Of a DNA stretch of 64,000 bases, positions 27,173 through 37,519 are shown in pieces (the stretch's first letter is position 1; each line of letters opens with the position of its first letter). Origin of the DNA: Clostridia bacterium. Lineage in GTDB: Bacteria > Bacillota > Clostridia > UBA1381 > UBA9506. The position numbers and the translations under genes are program-made. The notes below the pieces were generated by a model. It saw nothing but the letters and a program-made list of their open reading frames with translations, searched no databases and was not told where the DNA came from. Location: the NCBI GenBank assembly GCA_017416855.1, contig JAFQAZ010000024.1, forward strand, positions 62,001 to 126,000, read 5' to 3'.

Positions 27173-30100
27173 GCGCGAGGATGTTAAAAAAGTACTGGTA
27201 ATTGGCTCTGGTCCGATTATTATCGGTCAGGCAGCTGAGTTTGACTATGCGGGCACACAGGCTTGCCGTGCTCTTTCTGAAGAGGGTATTGAGGTTGTTC
27301 TCTTAAACTCTAACCCTGCTACCATTATGACAGATAAAATGATGGCTGATAAAATTTATGTTGAGCCACTGGTTGTTGATTCTGTTAAAAAAGTGATTGA
27401 AATTGAAAAACCCGACAGTATTCTGCCTACACTGGGCGGTCAGACAGGCCTGAATCTTGCCATGGAACTGGCAGAAGAAGGCTATTTGGATAAAATGGGC
27501 GTTAAGCTTTTGGGTACTGCCACCTCTGCGATTAAAATGGCAGAAGACAGACAGGAATTTAAAGATACCATGGAATCCATTGGCGAGCCCTGTATTGCAT
27601 CTAAGGTTGTGGATAATTACGAGGATGCTCTTTCCTTTGCCAAGGAAATCGGATTCCCGGTTATTGTTCGTCCTGCTTACACATTGGGCGGTACCGGCGG
27701 TGGTATTGCAGCTAATGAAGCAGAACTGGAAGAAATTGCACCTAACGGCCTGCGCCTTTCCCGTGTACATCAGGTTTTAATCGAAAAATGTATTTCCGGC
27801 TGGAAGGAAATTGAGTTTGAAGCCATTCGTGACGGCAAGGGCAATGCCATCACCGTTTGTTCTATGGAAAACCTTGACCCTGTTGGCATCCACACCGGTG
27901 ACTCTGTAGTTGTGGCACCGGCACAGACTTTAGGCAATGCAGAATACAACATGTTGAGAAATGCTTCTTTAAATATTATTCACGCTTTGGGTATTGAAGG
28001 CGGTTGTAACTGTCAGTTTGCTCTTCATCCTGAGAGCATGGAATATGCAGTTATTGAAGTTAACCCCCGTCTTTCCCGCTCTTCTGCACTGGCTTCAAAA
28101 GCAACCGGCTATCCCATTGCTAAAGTTGCTTCTAAAATCGCCATTGGTTATGGTCTGGATGAAATTGTGAATGCGGTTACCAAAAAGACCTATGCTTGTA
28201 ATGAACCCACTGTTGACTACTGTGTTATCAAATACCCCAAATGGCCTTTTGATAAGTTTGTAAAGGCAAAACGTACTTTGGGTACACAGATGAAGGCGAC
28301 CGGTGAGGTTATGGCGATTTCTGACAATATTGAAGGCGCTTTAATGAAAGCGGTTCGTTGTCTGGAATTGAATGTTATGTCCTTTGAACTGAAGAAACTG
28401 AAGAATCTCTCCAAGAAAGAAATTGTAAGACGTCTTTCTCAGGTAGATGACGAGCGTTTCTTTGTCATTTGTGAAGCTTTTCGTCGCGATGTGGATATTG
28501 ATATGATTCACACCATCACCACCATTGATTTATTCTTCTTGAATAAGCTGAAGAACATTGTAGATATGGAAACCCGCCTCCAGCAGGAAGAACTGACACC
28601 GGCACTTCTGCGTGAAGCTAAGCGTATGAGTTTCCCCGATAAGCTGATTGCAAGTCTTTCCGGTGTATCTGAAATCGGTGTTCGTGCTATGCGTGAGCTT
28701 CACAACATTTTCCCGGTTTACAAAATGGTAGATACCTGTGCGGCTGAGTTTGAAGCAGCAACACCGTACTATTATTCTACCTATGATGAATATACTGAAA
28801 CCGTTTCTTCTGCTAAGAAAAAGGTTGTGGTTATTGGTTCCGGTCCCATCCGTATCGGTCAGGGCATTGAGTTTGACTACTGCTCCGTACATGCTGTTTG
28901 GGCACTTAAAGAAGCAGGATATGAAACCATTATCATCAACAACAACCCCGAAACAGTTTCCACAGATTTTGACACAGCTGATAAGCTCTATTTTGAGCCT
29001 TTGACTGCTGAAGATGTGGGCAGTATCTTAGAGATTGAAAAACCTGACGGTGTATTGGTTCAGTTTGGCGGCCAGACGGCTATTAAGCTGACAGAATCCT
29101 TAAAGGAAATGGGTGTTAAAATTCTGGGTACCAAGGCTGAAGATATTGATGCGGCTGAAGACAGAGAAGTGTTTGATGAGATTCTGGAAGCCTGCAACAT
29201 CCGTCGTCCTCAGGGCAGAACCGTATTTACCCATCAGGAAGCTTTAGAGGCGGCCAACGATCTGGGTTATCCTGTTCTGGTTCGTCCTTCTTATGTGTTG
29301 GGTGGTCAGGGCATGGAAATTGCTTATAATGACAATGATGTGCACGAATTTATGGACATCATCACCTTGATCCGTCAGGAACATCCCATTCTGGTTGATA
29401 AATATATGATGGGTAAAGAAATTGAAGTGGATGCCATTTGTGATGGTACTGATATTTTAATTCCCGGTATTATGGAACATTTAGAGCGTGCCGGCGTTCA
29501 CTCCGGTGACTCTATCTCCGTATATCCTGCACCCACAGTAACCAAGGAGATTAAAGAACAGCTGGTGGACTATACCAAGAAACTGGCTCAGGCTCTCCAT
29601 GTAGTGGGTCTTGTAAACATTCAGTTCGTGTTGTATGAAGGTGAAATTTACGTTATAGAAGTAAACCCCCGTTCTTCCCGTACCGTACCATACATCAGCA
29701 AGGTAACCAATGTACCGATGGTTGATCTGGCAACCCGCTGTGTATTGGGCGAAAAACTGAAGGATATGGGCTATGGAACAGGCCTTCATCCCGAAGGCGA
29801 CTATGTAGCGGTTAAAGTGCCTGTGTTCTCCTTTGAAAAGCTCCACAATGTGGACGTTTCCTTAGGACCTGAAATGAAGTCGACCGGTGAAGTGCTTGGT
29901 ATCAGCCATAACTTCTCTGAAGCGCTCTATAAAGGTCTTGTAGGTGCCGGCTTTAAAATGAGCGAGAAGGGCAATGTGCTCATTACCGTTCGTGATACTG
30001 ACAAGGAAGAAATGCTGGATATTGCCAAGGGCTTTGTGGAACTGGGTTATTCTATTTATTCCACATCCGGCACATCTGGATTTTTGGCAAGAAACGGCGT

Positions 30101-30362
30101 TCCCACCATTACAGTTGGCAAAATCGGCGATGGCAGTAACGACATTTTAGACCTTCTGCAGGCAGGTAAGTTTGACCTGGTTATCAACACGGCCACCAAA
30201 GGTCGTCGTCCTGACCGCGACGGTTTCAAAATCAGAAGAAAGACCGTTGAGGTGTCTGTTCCCTGTCTGACCAGTCTGGATACGGCGAAGGCATTCCTTG
30301 CAAGCTTACATTCAGCACTGAACAAAAAAGACCTTACAATGGTGAATTTGTTGGACGTTTAA
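27165..30362 (+). CDS. carB: Carbamoyl-phosphate synthase large subunit
   Basis: 1065 residues. Two ATP-grasp halves, each beginning KVLVIGSGPIIIGQAAEFDYAGTQ and KVVVIGSGPIRIGQGIEFDY, with EVNPRLSRSSALASKATGYP and EVNPRSSRTVPYISKVT substrate motifs, and a C-terminal MGS-like allosteric domain from about 925 (YSIYSTSGTSGFLARNGVP, TATKGRRPDRDGFKIRR). Makes carbamoyl phosphate from bicarbonate, ATP and ammonia delivered from CarA. Both ATP-grasp halves look catalytically complete, in contrast to the CarA partner. Confidence 0.96.
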   Translation: MPKREDVKKVLVIGSGPIIIGQAAEFDYAGTQACRALSEEGIEVVLLNSNPATIMTDKMMADKIYVEPLVVDSVKKVIEIEKPDSILPTLGGQTGLNLAMELAEEGYLDKMGVKLLGTATSAIKMAEDRQEFKDTMESIGEPCIASKVVDNYEDALSFAKEIGFPVIVRPAYTLGGTGGGIAANEAELEEIAPNGLRLSRVHQVLIEKCISGWKEIEFEAIRDGKGNAITVCSMENLDPVGIHTGDSVVVAPAQTLGNAEYNMLRNASLNIIHALGIEGGCNCQFALHPESMEYAVIEVNPRLSRSSALASKATGYPIAKVASKIAIGYGLDEIVNAVTKKTYACNEPTVDYCVIKYPKWPFDKFVKAKRTLGTQMKATGEVMAISDNIEGALMKAVRCLELNVMSFELKKLKNLSKKEIVRRLSQVDDERFFVICEAFRRDVDIDMIHTITTIDLFFLNKLKNIVDMETRLQQEELTPALLREAKRMSFPDKLIASLSGVSEIGVRAMRELHNIFPVYKMVDTCAAEFEAATPYYYSTYDEYTETVSSAKKKVVVIGSGPIRIGQGIEFDYCSVHAVWALKEAGYETIIINNNPETVSTDFDTADKLYFEPLTAEDVGSILEIEKPDGVLVQFGGQTAIKLTESLKEMGVKILGTKAEDIDAAEDREVFDEILEACNIRRPQGRTVFTHQEALEAANDLGYPVLVRPSYVLGGQGMEIAYNDNDVHEFMDIITLIRQEHPILVDKYMMGKEIEVDAICDGTDILIPGIMEHLERAGVHSGDSISVYPAPTVTKEIKEQLVDYTKKLAQALHVVGLVNIQFVLYEGEIYVIEVNPRSSRTVPYISKVTNVPMVDLATRCVLGEKLKDMGYGTGLHPEGDYVAVKVPVFSFEKLHNVDVSLGPEMKSTGEVLGISHNFSEALYKGLVGAGFKMSEKGNVLITVRDTDKEEMLDIAKGFVELGYSIYSTSGTSGFLARNGVPTITVGKIGDGSNDILDLLQAGKFDLVINTATKGRRPDRDGFKIRRKTVEVSVPCLTSLDTAKAFLASLHSALNKKDLTMVNLLDV

Positions 30363-30373
30363 TTAGCATTTGC

Positions 30374-30404
30374 GAGTCCTGCAGTGGTACTGCAGGACTC
30401 CTTT
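30374..30404 (+). terminator. Terminator ending the pyr operon
   Basis: Perfect 11-bp stem GAGTCCTGCAG (30374-30384) / CTGCAGGACTC (30390-30400), loop TGGTA, but only a short CTTTC tail, so read-through into typA is possible. Confidence 0.7.
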
Positions 30405-30437
30405 CAATGATAGTGAATGAAAATCCCGGAGGAATTT

Positions 30438-32255
30438 ATGTTTAAAGAAATCAGAAATATTGCAATTATTGCTCATGTTGACCACGGCAAAACCACCCTG
30501 GTAGACGTGATGCTGAAAGATAGCGGCATTTACAGAGATAATGAGCAGGTCACCGAACGTGTGATGGATTCCAATGACTTAGAGCGTGAACGTGGCATCA
30601 CCATTTTATCAAAGAACACCTCAGTTATGTATAAAGATATTAAAATCAATATCATTGATACCCCAGGTCATGCCGATTTCGGTGGCGAGGTAGAGCGTGT
30701 TTTAGGTATGGTAGATGGTGTGCTGCTGTTAGTGGATGCCTTTGAAGGCCCTATGCCGCAGACCCGCTTTGTACTGAAAAAAGCCTTGTCTTTAGGTATT
30801 AAGCCCATTGTAGTTGTGAATAAAATTGACCGTCCTCAGGCACGGCCTACGGAGGTCGTGGATGAAATCTTTAATCTGTTTATTGATTTGGATGCAACCG
30901 ATGAGCAGGCGGATTTCCCTATTGTATACGCATCGGCGCGCGAGGGAATCAGCGGTCTGGAACCTGATGCTATGACAGGCGGCTTACAGCCTTTGTTTGA
31001 AATGATTGTCAATAATGTACCGGCACCAGCAAGCGATACGGAAGCACCCTTCCGTATGCTGATCTCCAACATCGATTACGATGAATATGTGGGCCGCATT
31101 GCTGTTGGACGTGTTGACAGAGGTACGATAAAGACCGGTCAGGCAGTAACGGTCTGCCGGGCAGACGGTACCACCGCTCAGGCAAAAGCCGGACGGTTGT
31201 ATATGTATGATGGCTTAAAGAGGAATGAGGTGCCCCAGTCCGGCGCCGGTGATGTAGTGCTTATTGCCGGTCTTGGTGAAATCGGCATTGGGGAAACACT
31301 TTGCGCACCTGATTGCATTGAGCCTTTGCCAGTGATTACCGTAGATGAACCTACTATTTCTATGAACTTTCTGGTTAACAACAGTCCATTTGCCGGTAAC
31401 GAAGGGGAATATGTTACCAGTCGCCATCTGCGAGAACGTTTGTTCCGCGAACTGGATACCAATGTGAGTTTGAAGGTGGAGGAGACAGATAGTGCCGATT
31501 GCTTTAAGGTATCCGGACGAGGGGAACTGCATCTTTCCATTTTAATTGAAACCATGCGCCGTCAGGGCTATGAATTTCAGGTGTCCCGCCCGGAGGTTAT
31601 TTTAAAGGAAAAAGACGGCAAGGTCTTAGAACCAGTTGAACTTTTGTTCATTGATCTGCCGGAAGAATATGTGGGTAATGTCATTGAAAAATTAGGGACA
31701 AGAAAAGCTGAAATGCAGAATATGCAACCGGGTGATAACGGCTATATGCGTCTGCAGTTCAGAATCCCATCCCGCGGATTGATTGGTTATCGCAGCGAGT
31801 TTTTAAGCGATACCCGCGGTAATGGCATTATGAACACTATTTTAGACGGCTACAGTCCCTATTGTGGCGAAATTGAAAGCCGTAGTCGTGGCTCTATGAT
31901 TGCCTGGGAAACCGGTGAGAGTGTGACGTATGGTTTATATAACGCCCAGGAGCGTGGTCGCTTGTTCATCGGTCCCGGTGTTCAGGTCTATGAGGGTATG
32001 GTTGTAGGTGAAAATGCTAAGGGTGAGGATATTACCGTTAATGTGTGCAAGAAAAAGCATGTCACCAATATGCGTGCTTCCGGCAGTGATGAAGCCCTGC
32101 GCCTGACACCACCGGATGTGATGAGTCTGGAGCAATGTCTGGAGTTTATTTCCGATGATGAACTGGTGGAAATAACACCGGCAAGTATTCGTCTTCGCAA
32201 AAAGCTTCTGACGAAGATGGAAAGAGATAAAGCGGCAAACAGAAATAAAAAATAA
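30438..32255 (+). CDS. typA: Ribosome-associated GTPase TypA/BipA
   Basis: 605 residues. G1 [37 protein letters not shown]-like domains and the BipA-specific C-terminal domain ([41 protein letters not shown]). Aids 50S assembly and stress translation. Start ATG 30438 with GGAGG 5 bases upstream; the in-frame ATG at 30417 has no RBS. Confidence 0.95.
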   Translation: MFKEIRNIAIIAHVDHGKTTLVDVMLKDSGIYRDNEQVTERVMDSNDLERERGITILSKNTSVMYKDIKINIIDTPGHADFGGEVERVLGMVDGVLLLVDAFEGPMPQTRFVLKKALSLGIKPIVVVNKIDRPQARPTEVVDEIFNLFIDLDATDEQADFPIVYASAREGISGLEPDAMTGGLQPLFEMIVNNVPAPASDTEAPFRMLISNIDYDEYVGRIAVGRVDRGTIKTGQAVTVCRADGTTAQAKAGRLYMYDGLKRNEVPQSGAGDVVLIAGLGEIGIGETLCAPDCIEPLPVITVDEPTISMNFLVNNSPFAGNEGEYVTSRHLRERLFRELDTNVSLKVEETDSADCFKVSGRGELHLSILIETMRRQGYEFQVSRPEVILKEKDGKVLEPVELLFIDLPEEYVGNVIEKLGTRKAEMQNMQPGDNGYMRLQFRIPSRGLIGYRSEFLSDTRGNGIMNTILDGYSPYCGEIESRSRGSMIAWETGESVTYGLYNAQERGRLFIGPGVQVYEGMVVGENAKGEDITVNVCKKKHVTNMRASGSDEALRLTPPDVMSLEQCLEFISDDELVEITPASIRLRKKLLTKMERDKAANRNKK

Positions 32256-32265
32256 TATATGCTAT

Positions 32266-32298
32266 GAGGCTGTAAATTAGCTTTTTACAGCCTCTTTT
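32266..32298 (+). terminator. Terminator after typA
   Basis: 11-bp stem GAGGCTGTAAA (32266-32276) / TTTACAGCCTC (32284-32294), then TTTTCT. Confidence 0.87.
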
Positions 32299-32331
32299 CT
32301 CCATTTTCTGACAAAAACCTCAAAAAAATGT

Positions 32332-32361
32332 TTGAAACAGAGAAAAATGGGTATATATACA
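32332..32361 (+). promoter_or_regulatory. Possible dgt promoter
   Basis: TTGAAA (32332-32337) with TATATA at 32354 (spacer 16) or TATACA at 32356 (spacer 18). The exact -10 cannot be chosen. Confidence 0.35.
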
Positions 32362-32414
32362 ACATACCTTCACGATCAGAATGCTATTGTATTTTTGTAT
32401 AAAGGAGCAAAATT

Positions 32415-33413
32415 ATGAATATCAGAACCTATACGGAAGAACTGGAAGAGAAAACCCTATCTCCTTTTGCTGTTTTATCCAAAAATACAAAAGGACGGCA
32501 AAAACCAATGGAGCCCTGTACCATACGAACAGAGTTTCAGCGGGATAGAGACAGAATCATTCATGCTAAGTCTTTTCGCCGTCTGATGCATAAAACACAG
32601 GTTTTTCTGGCTCCTGAAGGGGATCACTACAGAACCCGTTTAACACACACCCTGGAGGTTTCACAAATAGCCCGCACCATAGCCCGTTCCCTCCGGTTAA
32701 ATGAAGATTTAACGGAAGCAATAGCCCTGGGGCACGATCTGGGACATACACCCTTTGGTCATTCCGGCGAATTTGTACTGGATAAAATTTGTGAGGGAGG
32801 ATTCCGTCATTATGAACAGAGCCTTCGTGTTGTGGATGTGCTTGAGGGTGGCAAAGGCCTGAATTTAACTTTTGAGGTCCGGGACGGTATTGTGAATCAC
32901 GCCGGAGAAAACGAGGCTTCAACATTAGAGGGCAGGATTATTAAACTGGCCGACCGTATCGCGTATATCAATCATGATATTGATGATGCTATCCGGGGAG
33001 GCGTGATTGCTCCGGAGAGTATTCCCAAAGAATGCAGAAATGTTCTGGGCAACACACACGGGGAACGGCTGCAGACCTTGATTTTAGATGTGATTCATAA
33101 CAGTCAGGATAAGCCAGAGGTTTCAATGAGCCGCGAAATTCACGAGGCAATGATGGAACTGCGGGATTATATGTTTGCCAATGTCTACACCAATTCGATT
33201 GCCAAAACTGAGGAGGAGAAGGCAAAAGGCATTGTGGAAACCCTGTTTGAAACCGTTTTGCATCATCCTGAACGCTTGAGGGAGGAAAATCTGGGCGATG
33301 GTTTGTTTGCCGATGAGCGTGAAGTGTGCGATTACATTGCAGGTATGACAGATAATTATGCCATTTATGTTTTCAAAACGTTGTTTGAGCCAAGAGGGTG
33401 GCAAACCAGATAG
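32415..33413 (+). CDS. dgt: dGTP triphosphohydrolase-like HD protein
   Basis: 332 residues of the dNTP triphosphohydrolase family. HD motif: RTRLTHTLEVSQIARTIAR (His), ALGHDLGHTPFGHSGE (HD pair), NHAGENEASTLEGRIIKLADRIAYINHDIDDA (second Asp). Cleaves dNTP to nucleoside and triphosphate, controlling dNTP pools. Shorter than E. coli Dgt (about 505), typical of the Clostridial form. Sits directly upstream of dnaG-rpoD, the conserved order in Clostridia. RBS AAAGGAG. Confidence 0.92.
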   Translation: MNIRTYTEELEEKTLSPFAVLSKNTKGRQKPMEPCTIRTEFQRDRDRIIHAKSFRRLMHKTQVFLAPEGDHYRTRLTHTLEVSQIARTIARSLRLNEDLTEAIALGHDLGHTPFGHSGEFVLDKICEGGFRHYEQSLRVVDVLEGGKGLNLTFEVRDGIVNHAGENEASTLEGRIIKLADRIAYINHDIDDAIRGGVIAPESIPKECRNVLGNTHGERLQTLILDVIHNSQDKPEVSMSREIHEAMMELRDYMFANVYTNSIAKTEEEKAKGIVETLFETVLHHPERLREENLGDGLFADEREVCDYIAGMTDNYAIYVFKTLFEPRGWQTR

Positions 33414-33502
33414 AAATTTATTTGCATAAAATGTAAAATAATGGGTATTATAAAACAGAATGGCAGATTTTTTCTGATTTTAAAAGAAAAATTTAAAATT
33501 AT

Positions 33503-33530
33503 GAAGGAAATTTTTAAATTCTGTCGAATA
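33503..33530 (+). promoter_or_regulatory. Sigma-H-like promoter before dnaG
   Basis: GAAGGAAAT (33503-33511) - 11 bases - GTCGAAT (33523-33529) fits the sigma-H pattern RnAGGAwww - N11-12 - RnnGAAT. The -10 also contains TGTCGAA (33522-33528), identical to the Spo0A box core. No good sigma-A promoter was found in this gap. Confidence 0.4.
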
Positions 33531-33596
33531 CATTATGGGAGCATTAAACAAGCGGTTTGTTAAACTGTGAAATTTTGTGAACAGGAGAGAAAGGCT

Positions 33597-35375
33597 TTGG
33601 CACGTTATAAACAAAGTTCTATTAACGAAGTCAGCAGACGAAGCAATTTGGCAGAGCTTGTTTCCGGCTATGTGCATTTGAAACGAAATGGAACAAGTCA
33701 TATAGGCTTATGCCCGTTTCACAAAGAAAAAACGCCATCTTTCCATGTAGATGAAGATAAACAGTTATTTTATTGTTTTGGCTGCGGTGCCGGCGGTAAT
33801 GTTTTTGATTTTGTTATGCGGGCGGAGAATTTAGATTTTGTGGATGCATTGCAGTTTTTAGCACAACGTGCCGGTGTTACCTTAGAAGAGGAACAACAAT
33901 CCGGCGGACGGCACGACAGGGATGCAGAACAAAGAAAACGTCTTTTGGAACTGAATCGTCTGGCGGCTCGCCATTTTTATGAAAACTTAAGCAAGCCATC
34001 AGCCAAAATTGCTGTCGACTATATGAATAAACGCGGTCTTGATAAAAAAACAGCCATTAAATTTGGTGTTGGCTTTGCTCAGGAATCCTGGTCTGATCTG
34101 CTGGATGCTATGCAGGCAAAAGGCTTTACGAAAGACGAACTGGTGCTGGCAGGTCTGGCTGTGAAAAACGAAAAGGGAAGAGTGTATGACAAGTTCAGGA
34201 ACCGCCTGATGTTCCCCATTATTGATGTGCGTGGCAATGTCATTGGTTTCAGCGGCCGCGCGTTGGGTGATGATGCGGCAAAATATATGAACTCACCGGA
34301 AACACCGGTATTCCATAAAGGCAGAAATCTGTTTGCTTTAAATCTGGCAAAACAGAGCGGATTAAAAGAAGGCATCATTCTGGTGGAAGGCAATATGGAT
34401 GTTGTTTCTTTGTATCAGCGTGGCATCACCAATGTGGTGGCAGGTTTAGGTACGGCCTTAACGGAAGAACAGGCACGACTGCTGAAACGATATGCCAGCC
34501 AGGTGTATGTTTGTTATGATGGTGATGAAGCGGGACAGAAAGCGGCTCAAAAAGCCATCGGTCTCTTAACAGAGGCAGGCAACGTTGTTAAGGTTGTCAG
34601 TTTTACAGGAGCAAAAGATCCGGATGAATATATTTTAAAAAACGGACCGGAGAGTTTCAGAGCATTACTCAAGGAGGCTCATGAGTCTGTAGAATATAAA
34701 TTACTTCGGTTGCGTAAGCAATACGATATTTATGATTTAAGTCAAAAAATCAGCTTTTTAAATGAAGCAGCCGGCGTGCTGGCTGAAATAGACAGCGAAG
34801 TGGCTCGCGAAGCTTATATGAAGCGGATATCCGCTGAAACAGATATTACGGTTGAAGCGATCCGGGCTGAGGTTTTAAAGTTGGTTTATTATAGGAATAA
34901 AAAACAGGTGAACAAGGAGCTGCTCAAGGAACGGACACCGGAGCGACTGACACAGGACCGGGCAGATTTAAGTCACGGTCAGAGTACGGCTACATATAAG
35001 ACGGAACGAACACTTCTGAACCTGATTTTTTATCACCGCCGTGCTTTCGAATTTGCGAAGGAAAAGGTGCAGGCTGAATGGTTTTCAGGTGAGTTACACA
35101 GGCAGTTGTTCAGTCAGATTATGGCTTTTCGTGCAGAGAATGATGACCCTCATGCCGCTGAGTTTTTAACCGGTCTTTCAGAAGAAACGGTTAAACAGGC
35201 AGCAACATCCTTATTGTATATTAATTTTGAGGGAGACAGTCTGCAGGGAATAAAAGAAGCTGCGAGTAAACTGGAAACCGAATATTTAAGAAAACAGGCC
35301 GTTAAACTGGCCGGGGAAGGTAAAGTGAAAGAAGCTAATGAAATCTACCGAAGACTTAACGAGAGGAGAGGGTAA
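33597..35375 (+). CDS. dnaG: DNA primase
   Basis: 592 residues. Zinc finger [32 protein letters not shown]-polymerase domain with RNRLMFPI and TOPRIM ([23 protein letters not shown]), and a C-terminal DnaB-binding region. Start is read as TTG 33597: it gives M-A-R-Y-K..., aligning with the usual primase N-terminus, and has AGGAG 9 bases upstream; the earlier in-frame GTG at 33567 has none. rpoD follows after 1 base. Confidence 0.93.
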   Translation: MARYKQSSINEVSRRSNLAELVSGYVHLKRNGTSHIGLCPFHKEKTPSFHVDEDKQLFYCFGCGAGGNVFDFVMRAENLDFVDALQFLAQRAGVTLEEEQQSGGRHDRDAEQRKRLLELNRLAARHFYENLSKPSAKIAVDYMNKRGLDKKTAIKFGVGFAQESWSDLLDAMQAKGFTKDELVLAGLAVKNEKGRVYDKFRNRLMFPIIDVRGNVIGFSGRALGDDAAKYMNSPETPVFHKGRNLFALNLAKQSGLKEGIILVEGNMDVVSLYQRGITNVVAGLGTALTEEQARLLKRYASQVYVCYDGDEAGQKAAQKAIGLLTEAGNVVKVVSFTGAKDPDEYILKNGPESFRALLKEAHESVEYKLLRLRKQYDIYDLSQKISFLNEAAGVLAEIDSEVAREAYMKRISAETDITVEAIRAEVLKLVYYRNKKQVNKELLKERTPERLTQDRADLSHGQSTATYKTERTLLNLIFYHRRAFEFAKEKVQAEWFSGELHRQLFSQIMAFRAENDDPHAAEFLTGLSEETVKQAATSLLYINFEGDSLQGIKEAASKLETEYLRKQAVKLAGEGKVKEANEIYRRLNERRG

Positions 35376-35376
35376 C

Positions 35377-36498
35377 ATGTCTCAGGAACTGGAAACTAAA
35401 AAGCAACAAGCCATTAATGACATTGTTGCCAAGGGAAAGGCCAGTGGAATTTTAACATATAAGGAAATTATGGACGCCCTTTCTGAATTTGAACTGGAGC
35501 CGGAACAAATTGAATTGGTTTACGAAACGCTGGAAAAAGAAAGCGTTGAAGTCGTAGCCGATATGGACAAGGAAATGGAAAAGATAGAGGAAGAAATCGG
35601 CGATTTGCCGCCTCTTGAAGAAGTGGATATCAATGCAGAAGTGTTGGAAATATCCAATGTGGAAGGCGTTTCTGTGGATGACCACGTTAAAATGTATTTG
35701 AAAGAAATTGGTAAAGTACCGCTGCTTGCTCCCGATGAAGAAATGAAGCTTGCCAAAGCTATGGCCACCGGTGATGCTTCGGCTCGTCAGCGTCTTTCGG
35801 AAGCAAACCTGCGTTTGGTTGTATCCATTGCTAAGCGTTATGTTGGACGCGGTATGCTGTTTCTTGATCTGATTCAGGAAGGAAATCTGGGTCTGATTAA
35901 GGCTGTTGAAAAATTTGATTACACCAAAGGTTATAAATTCAGCACTTATGCTACCTGGTGGATTCGTCAGGCCATTACCCGTGCGATAGCGGATCAGGCT
36001 CGCACCATCCGTATTCCGGTGCATATGGTTGAAACCATCAACAAGCTGATTCGCGTATCCCGTCAGTTAGTACAGGAACTGGGTCGTGATCCTCATCCCA
36101 ACGAAATTGCCAAGGAATTGAATATGTCCATTGACAAGGTTCGGGAGATTATGAAAATTGCTCAGGAACCGGTGTCTTTGGAAACACCTATCGGTGAAGA
36201 AGAAGACAGCCATCTGGGTGATTTTATTCCCGATGATGATGCACCGGCACCCTCTGAAGCAGCATCCTTTATGCTTTTAAAGGAACAGCTTGGTGATGTG
36301 CTTGACACGTTAACCCCCAGAGAATCTATGGTGTTGAAACTGCGCTTTGGTCTGGAAGATGGTCGTGCCAGAACGCTGGAAGAAGTGGGTAAGGAATTTA
36401 ATGTTACCCGTGAACGTATCCGTCAGATTGAAGCAAAAGCGCTGCGCAAATTACGGCATCCCAGCCGCAGTAAAAAGCTGAAGGATTATCTGGAGTAA
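35377..36498 (+). CDS. rpoD: Primary sigma factor RpoD (sigma-A)
   Basis: 373 residues. Region 1.1 short and acidic, then [17 protein letters not shown] (1.2), region 2 ([22 protein letters not shown] ... [21 protein letters not shown]), region 3 ([14 protein letters not shown]) and region 4 HTH ([28 protein letters not shown]). Binds core polymerase and recognises TTGACA/TATAAT, matching the promoters seen here. Start ATG 35377 with GAGGAGAGGG, immediately after dnaG. Confidence 0.97.
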   Translation: MSQELETKKQQAINDIVAKGKASGILTYKEIMDALSEFELEPEQIELVYETLEKESVEVVADMDKEMEKIEEEIGDLPPLEEVDINAEVLEISNVEGVSVDDHVKMYLKEIGKVPLLAPDEEMKLAKAMATGDASARQRLSEANLRLVVSIAKRYVGRGMLFLDLIQEGNLGLIKAVEKFDYTKGYKFSTYATWWIRQAITRAIADQARTIRIPVHMVETINKLIRVSRQLVQELGRDPHPNEIAKELNMSIDKVREIMKIAQEPVSLETPIGEEEDSHLGDFIPDDDAPAPSEAASFMLLKEQLGDVLDTLTPRESMVLKLRFGLEDGRARTLEEVGKEFNVTRERIRQIEAKALRKLRHPSRSKKLKDYLE

Positions 36499-36515
36499 AG
36501 AATCGCATAAACAAT

Positions 36516-36553
36516 ACCCCGTTTTCGTATATATGAAAACGGGGTGATTTTTT
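36516..36553 (+). terminator. Terminator after rpoD, overlapping the next gene's RBS
   Basis: Perfect 11-bp stem ACCCCGTTTTC (36516-36526) / GAAAACGGGGT (36535-36545) with eight-base loop, then GATTTTTT. The right arm GGGGTGAT is also the only good Shine-Dalgarno for the TTG start at 36552. Confidence 0.85.
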
Positions 36554-37394
36554 GTTTATAAATAAAAGAAGCTTATTCATTTGTATAAAGATAAGTCATA
36601 TTATGTTGTTCTTTCTTCTGCTTGCTGGCGGTTGCTTGCTATCTGCCTGGATTGGGTTATCAGCCGGAGAAGAGGCAGATGGAACGGCCGGTGGCCGCCT
36701 GGCAATTGTAATTGATGATTTTGGCCAGCAACGCAAGGGCGTTTCTGAAATGCTGCACCTTGATTGTAAACTGACGGCGGCGGTTATTCCATTTTTAGAA
36801 TATACAGAGGACGATGTGGAAGATGCATTGGAAAACGGAAAAGAAGTGATTATTCACATTCCTATGCAAGCCACAACACATGATAATCCGCGGCATTTAG
36901 GGCCACGACCTGTCACGACAGGTATGACACGGGAGGAAATTCTTTCCTGGATGAAGGATGCCCTCGATGAAATTCCTGAGGCTGTGGGCGCTAATATTCA
37001 CATGGGGACCCTTTGTAGTACGAAGCAAGACGTTATGAGTCCGATTTTTGAATTTCTCCAAGAAAAACAGATGTATTTTTTGGATTCAAAAACCAGCTCC
37101 AAGAGCATTTGCCGGGAGGTGGCGCAAACAACGACGGTTGCTTTCTATGAAAACAGGGTGTTTTTGGAGCACGAAAGAAAAACAAAGGATTATGTGAAAA
37201 AAAGATTGAGAAAAGCTATGGACATTGCATTGTCGGAAGGGGAATGTATTGCCATTGGTCATGTGGGAAATGAGGGCGGTATGATAACTGTGGAGGCTAT
37301 CCGGGAGCTTATGCCGGAGTTTGAAGAGAATCATGTGTCATTGGTCTTTTTGTCTGAGCTAACGCCGTTTGCCTGCCGTGAGGCAGGAAAATGA
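36552..37394 (+). CDS. Divergent polysaccharide deacetylase (YibQ-like, DUF610)
   Basis: 280 residues. N-terminal membrane anchor or signal (about 17-38, IMLFFLLLAGGCLLSAWIGL), then LAIVIDDFGQQRKG, VIPFLEYTEDDVEDALENGKEVIIHIPMQA, GANIHMGTLCSTKQDVM, FLDSKTSSKSI, and IAIGHVGNEGG, the pattern of the divergent polysaccharide deacetylase family acting at the envelope. Start is probably TTG 36552, whose SD lies in the rpoD terminator stem; ATG 36603 is the alternative but has a weak RBS. Confidence 0.8.
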   Translation: MFINKRSLFICIKISHIMLFFLLLAGGCLLSAWIGLSAGEEADGTAGGRLAIVIDDFGQQRKGVSEMLHLDCKLTAAVIPFLEYTEDDVEDALENGKEVIIHIPMQATTHDNPRHLGPRPVTTGMTREEILSWMKDALDEIPEAVGANIHMGTLCSTKQDVMSPIFEFLQEKQMYFLDSKTSSKSICREVAQTTTVAFYENRVFLEHERKTKDYVKKRLRKAMDIALSEGECIAIGHVGNEGGMITVEAIRELMPEFEENHVSLVFLSELTPFACREAGK

Positions 37395-37412
37395 GTATTT
37401 TTGGTAAATCAC

Positions 37413-37441
37413 TTGTAAATTATATTTTTTTGTGATACAAT
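37413..37441 (+). promoter_or_regulatory. Promoter of the DUF2232-gdpP-rplI-dnaB operon
   Basis: TTGTAA (37413-37418) - 17 bases - TACAAT (37436-37441) with TGTGA before the -10 (extended -10). A second TATAAT lies at 37446. Confidence 0.6.
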
Positions 37442-37519
37442 AAGATATAATGGAGTATTGTATGTACCGAAATGAAACTATAATTTTCAGCTCATGGCCA
37501 GGGATAAAGGAGAATTAGA

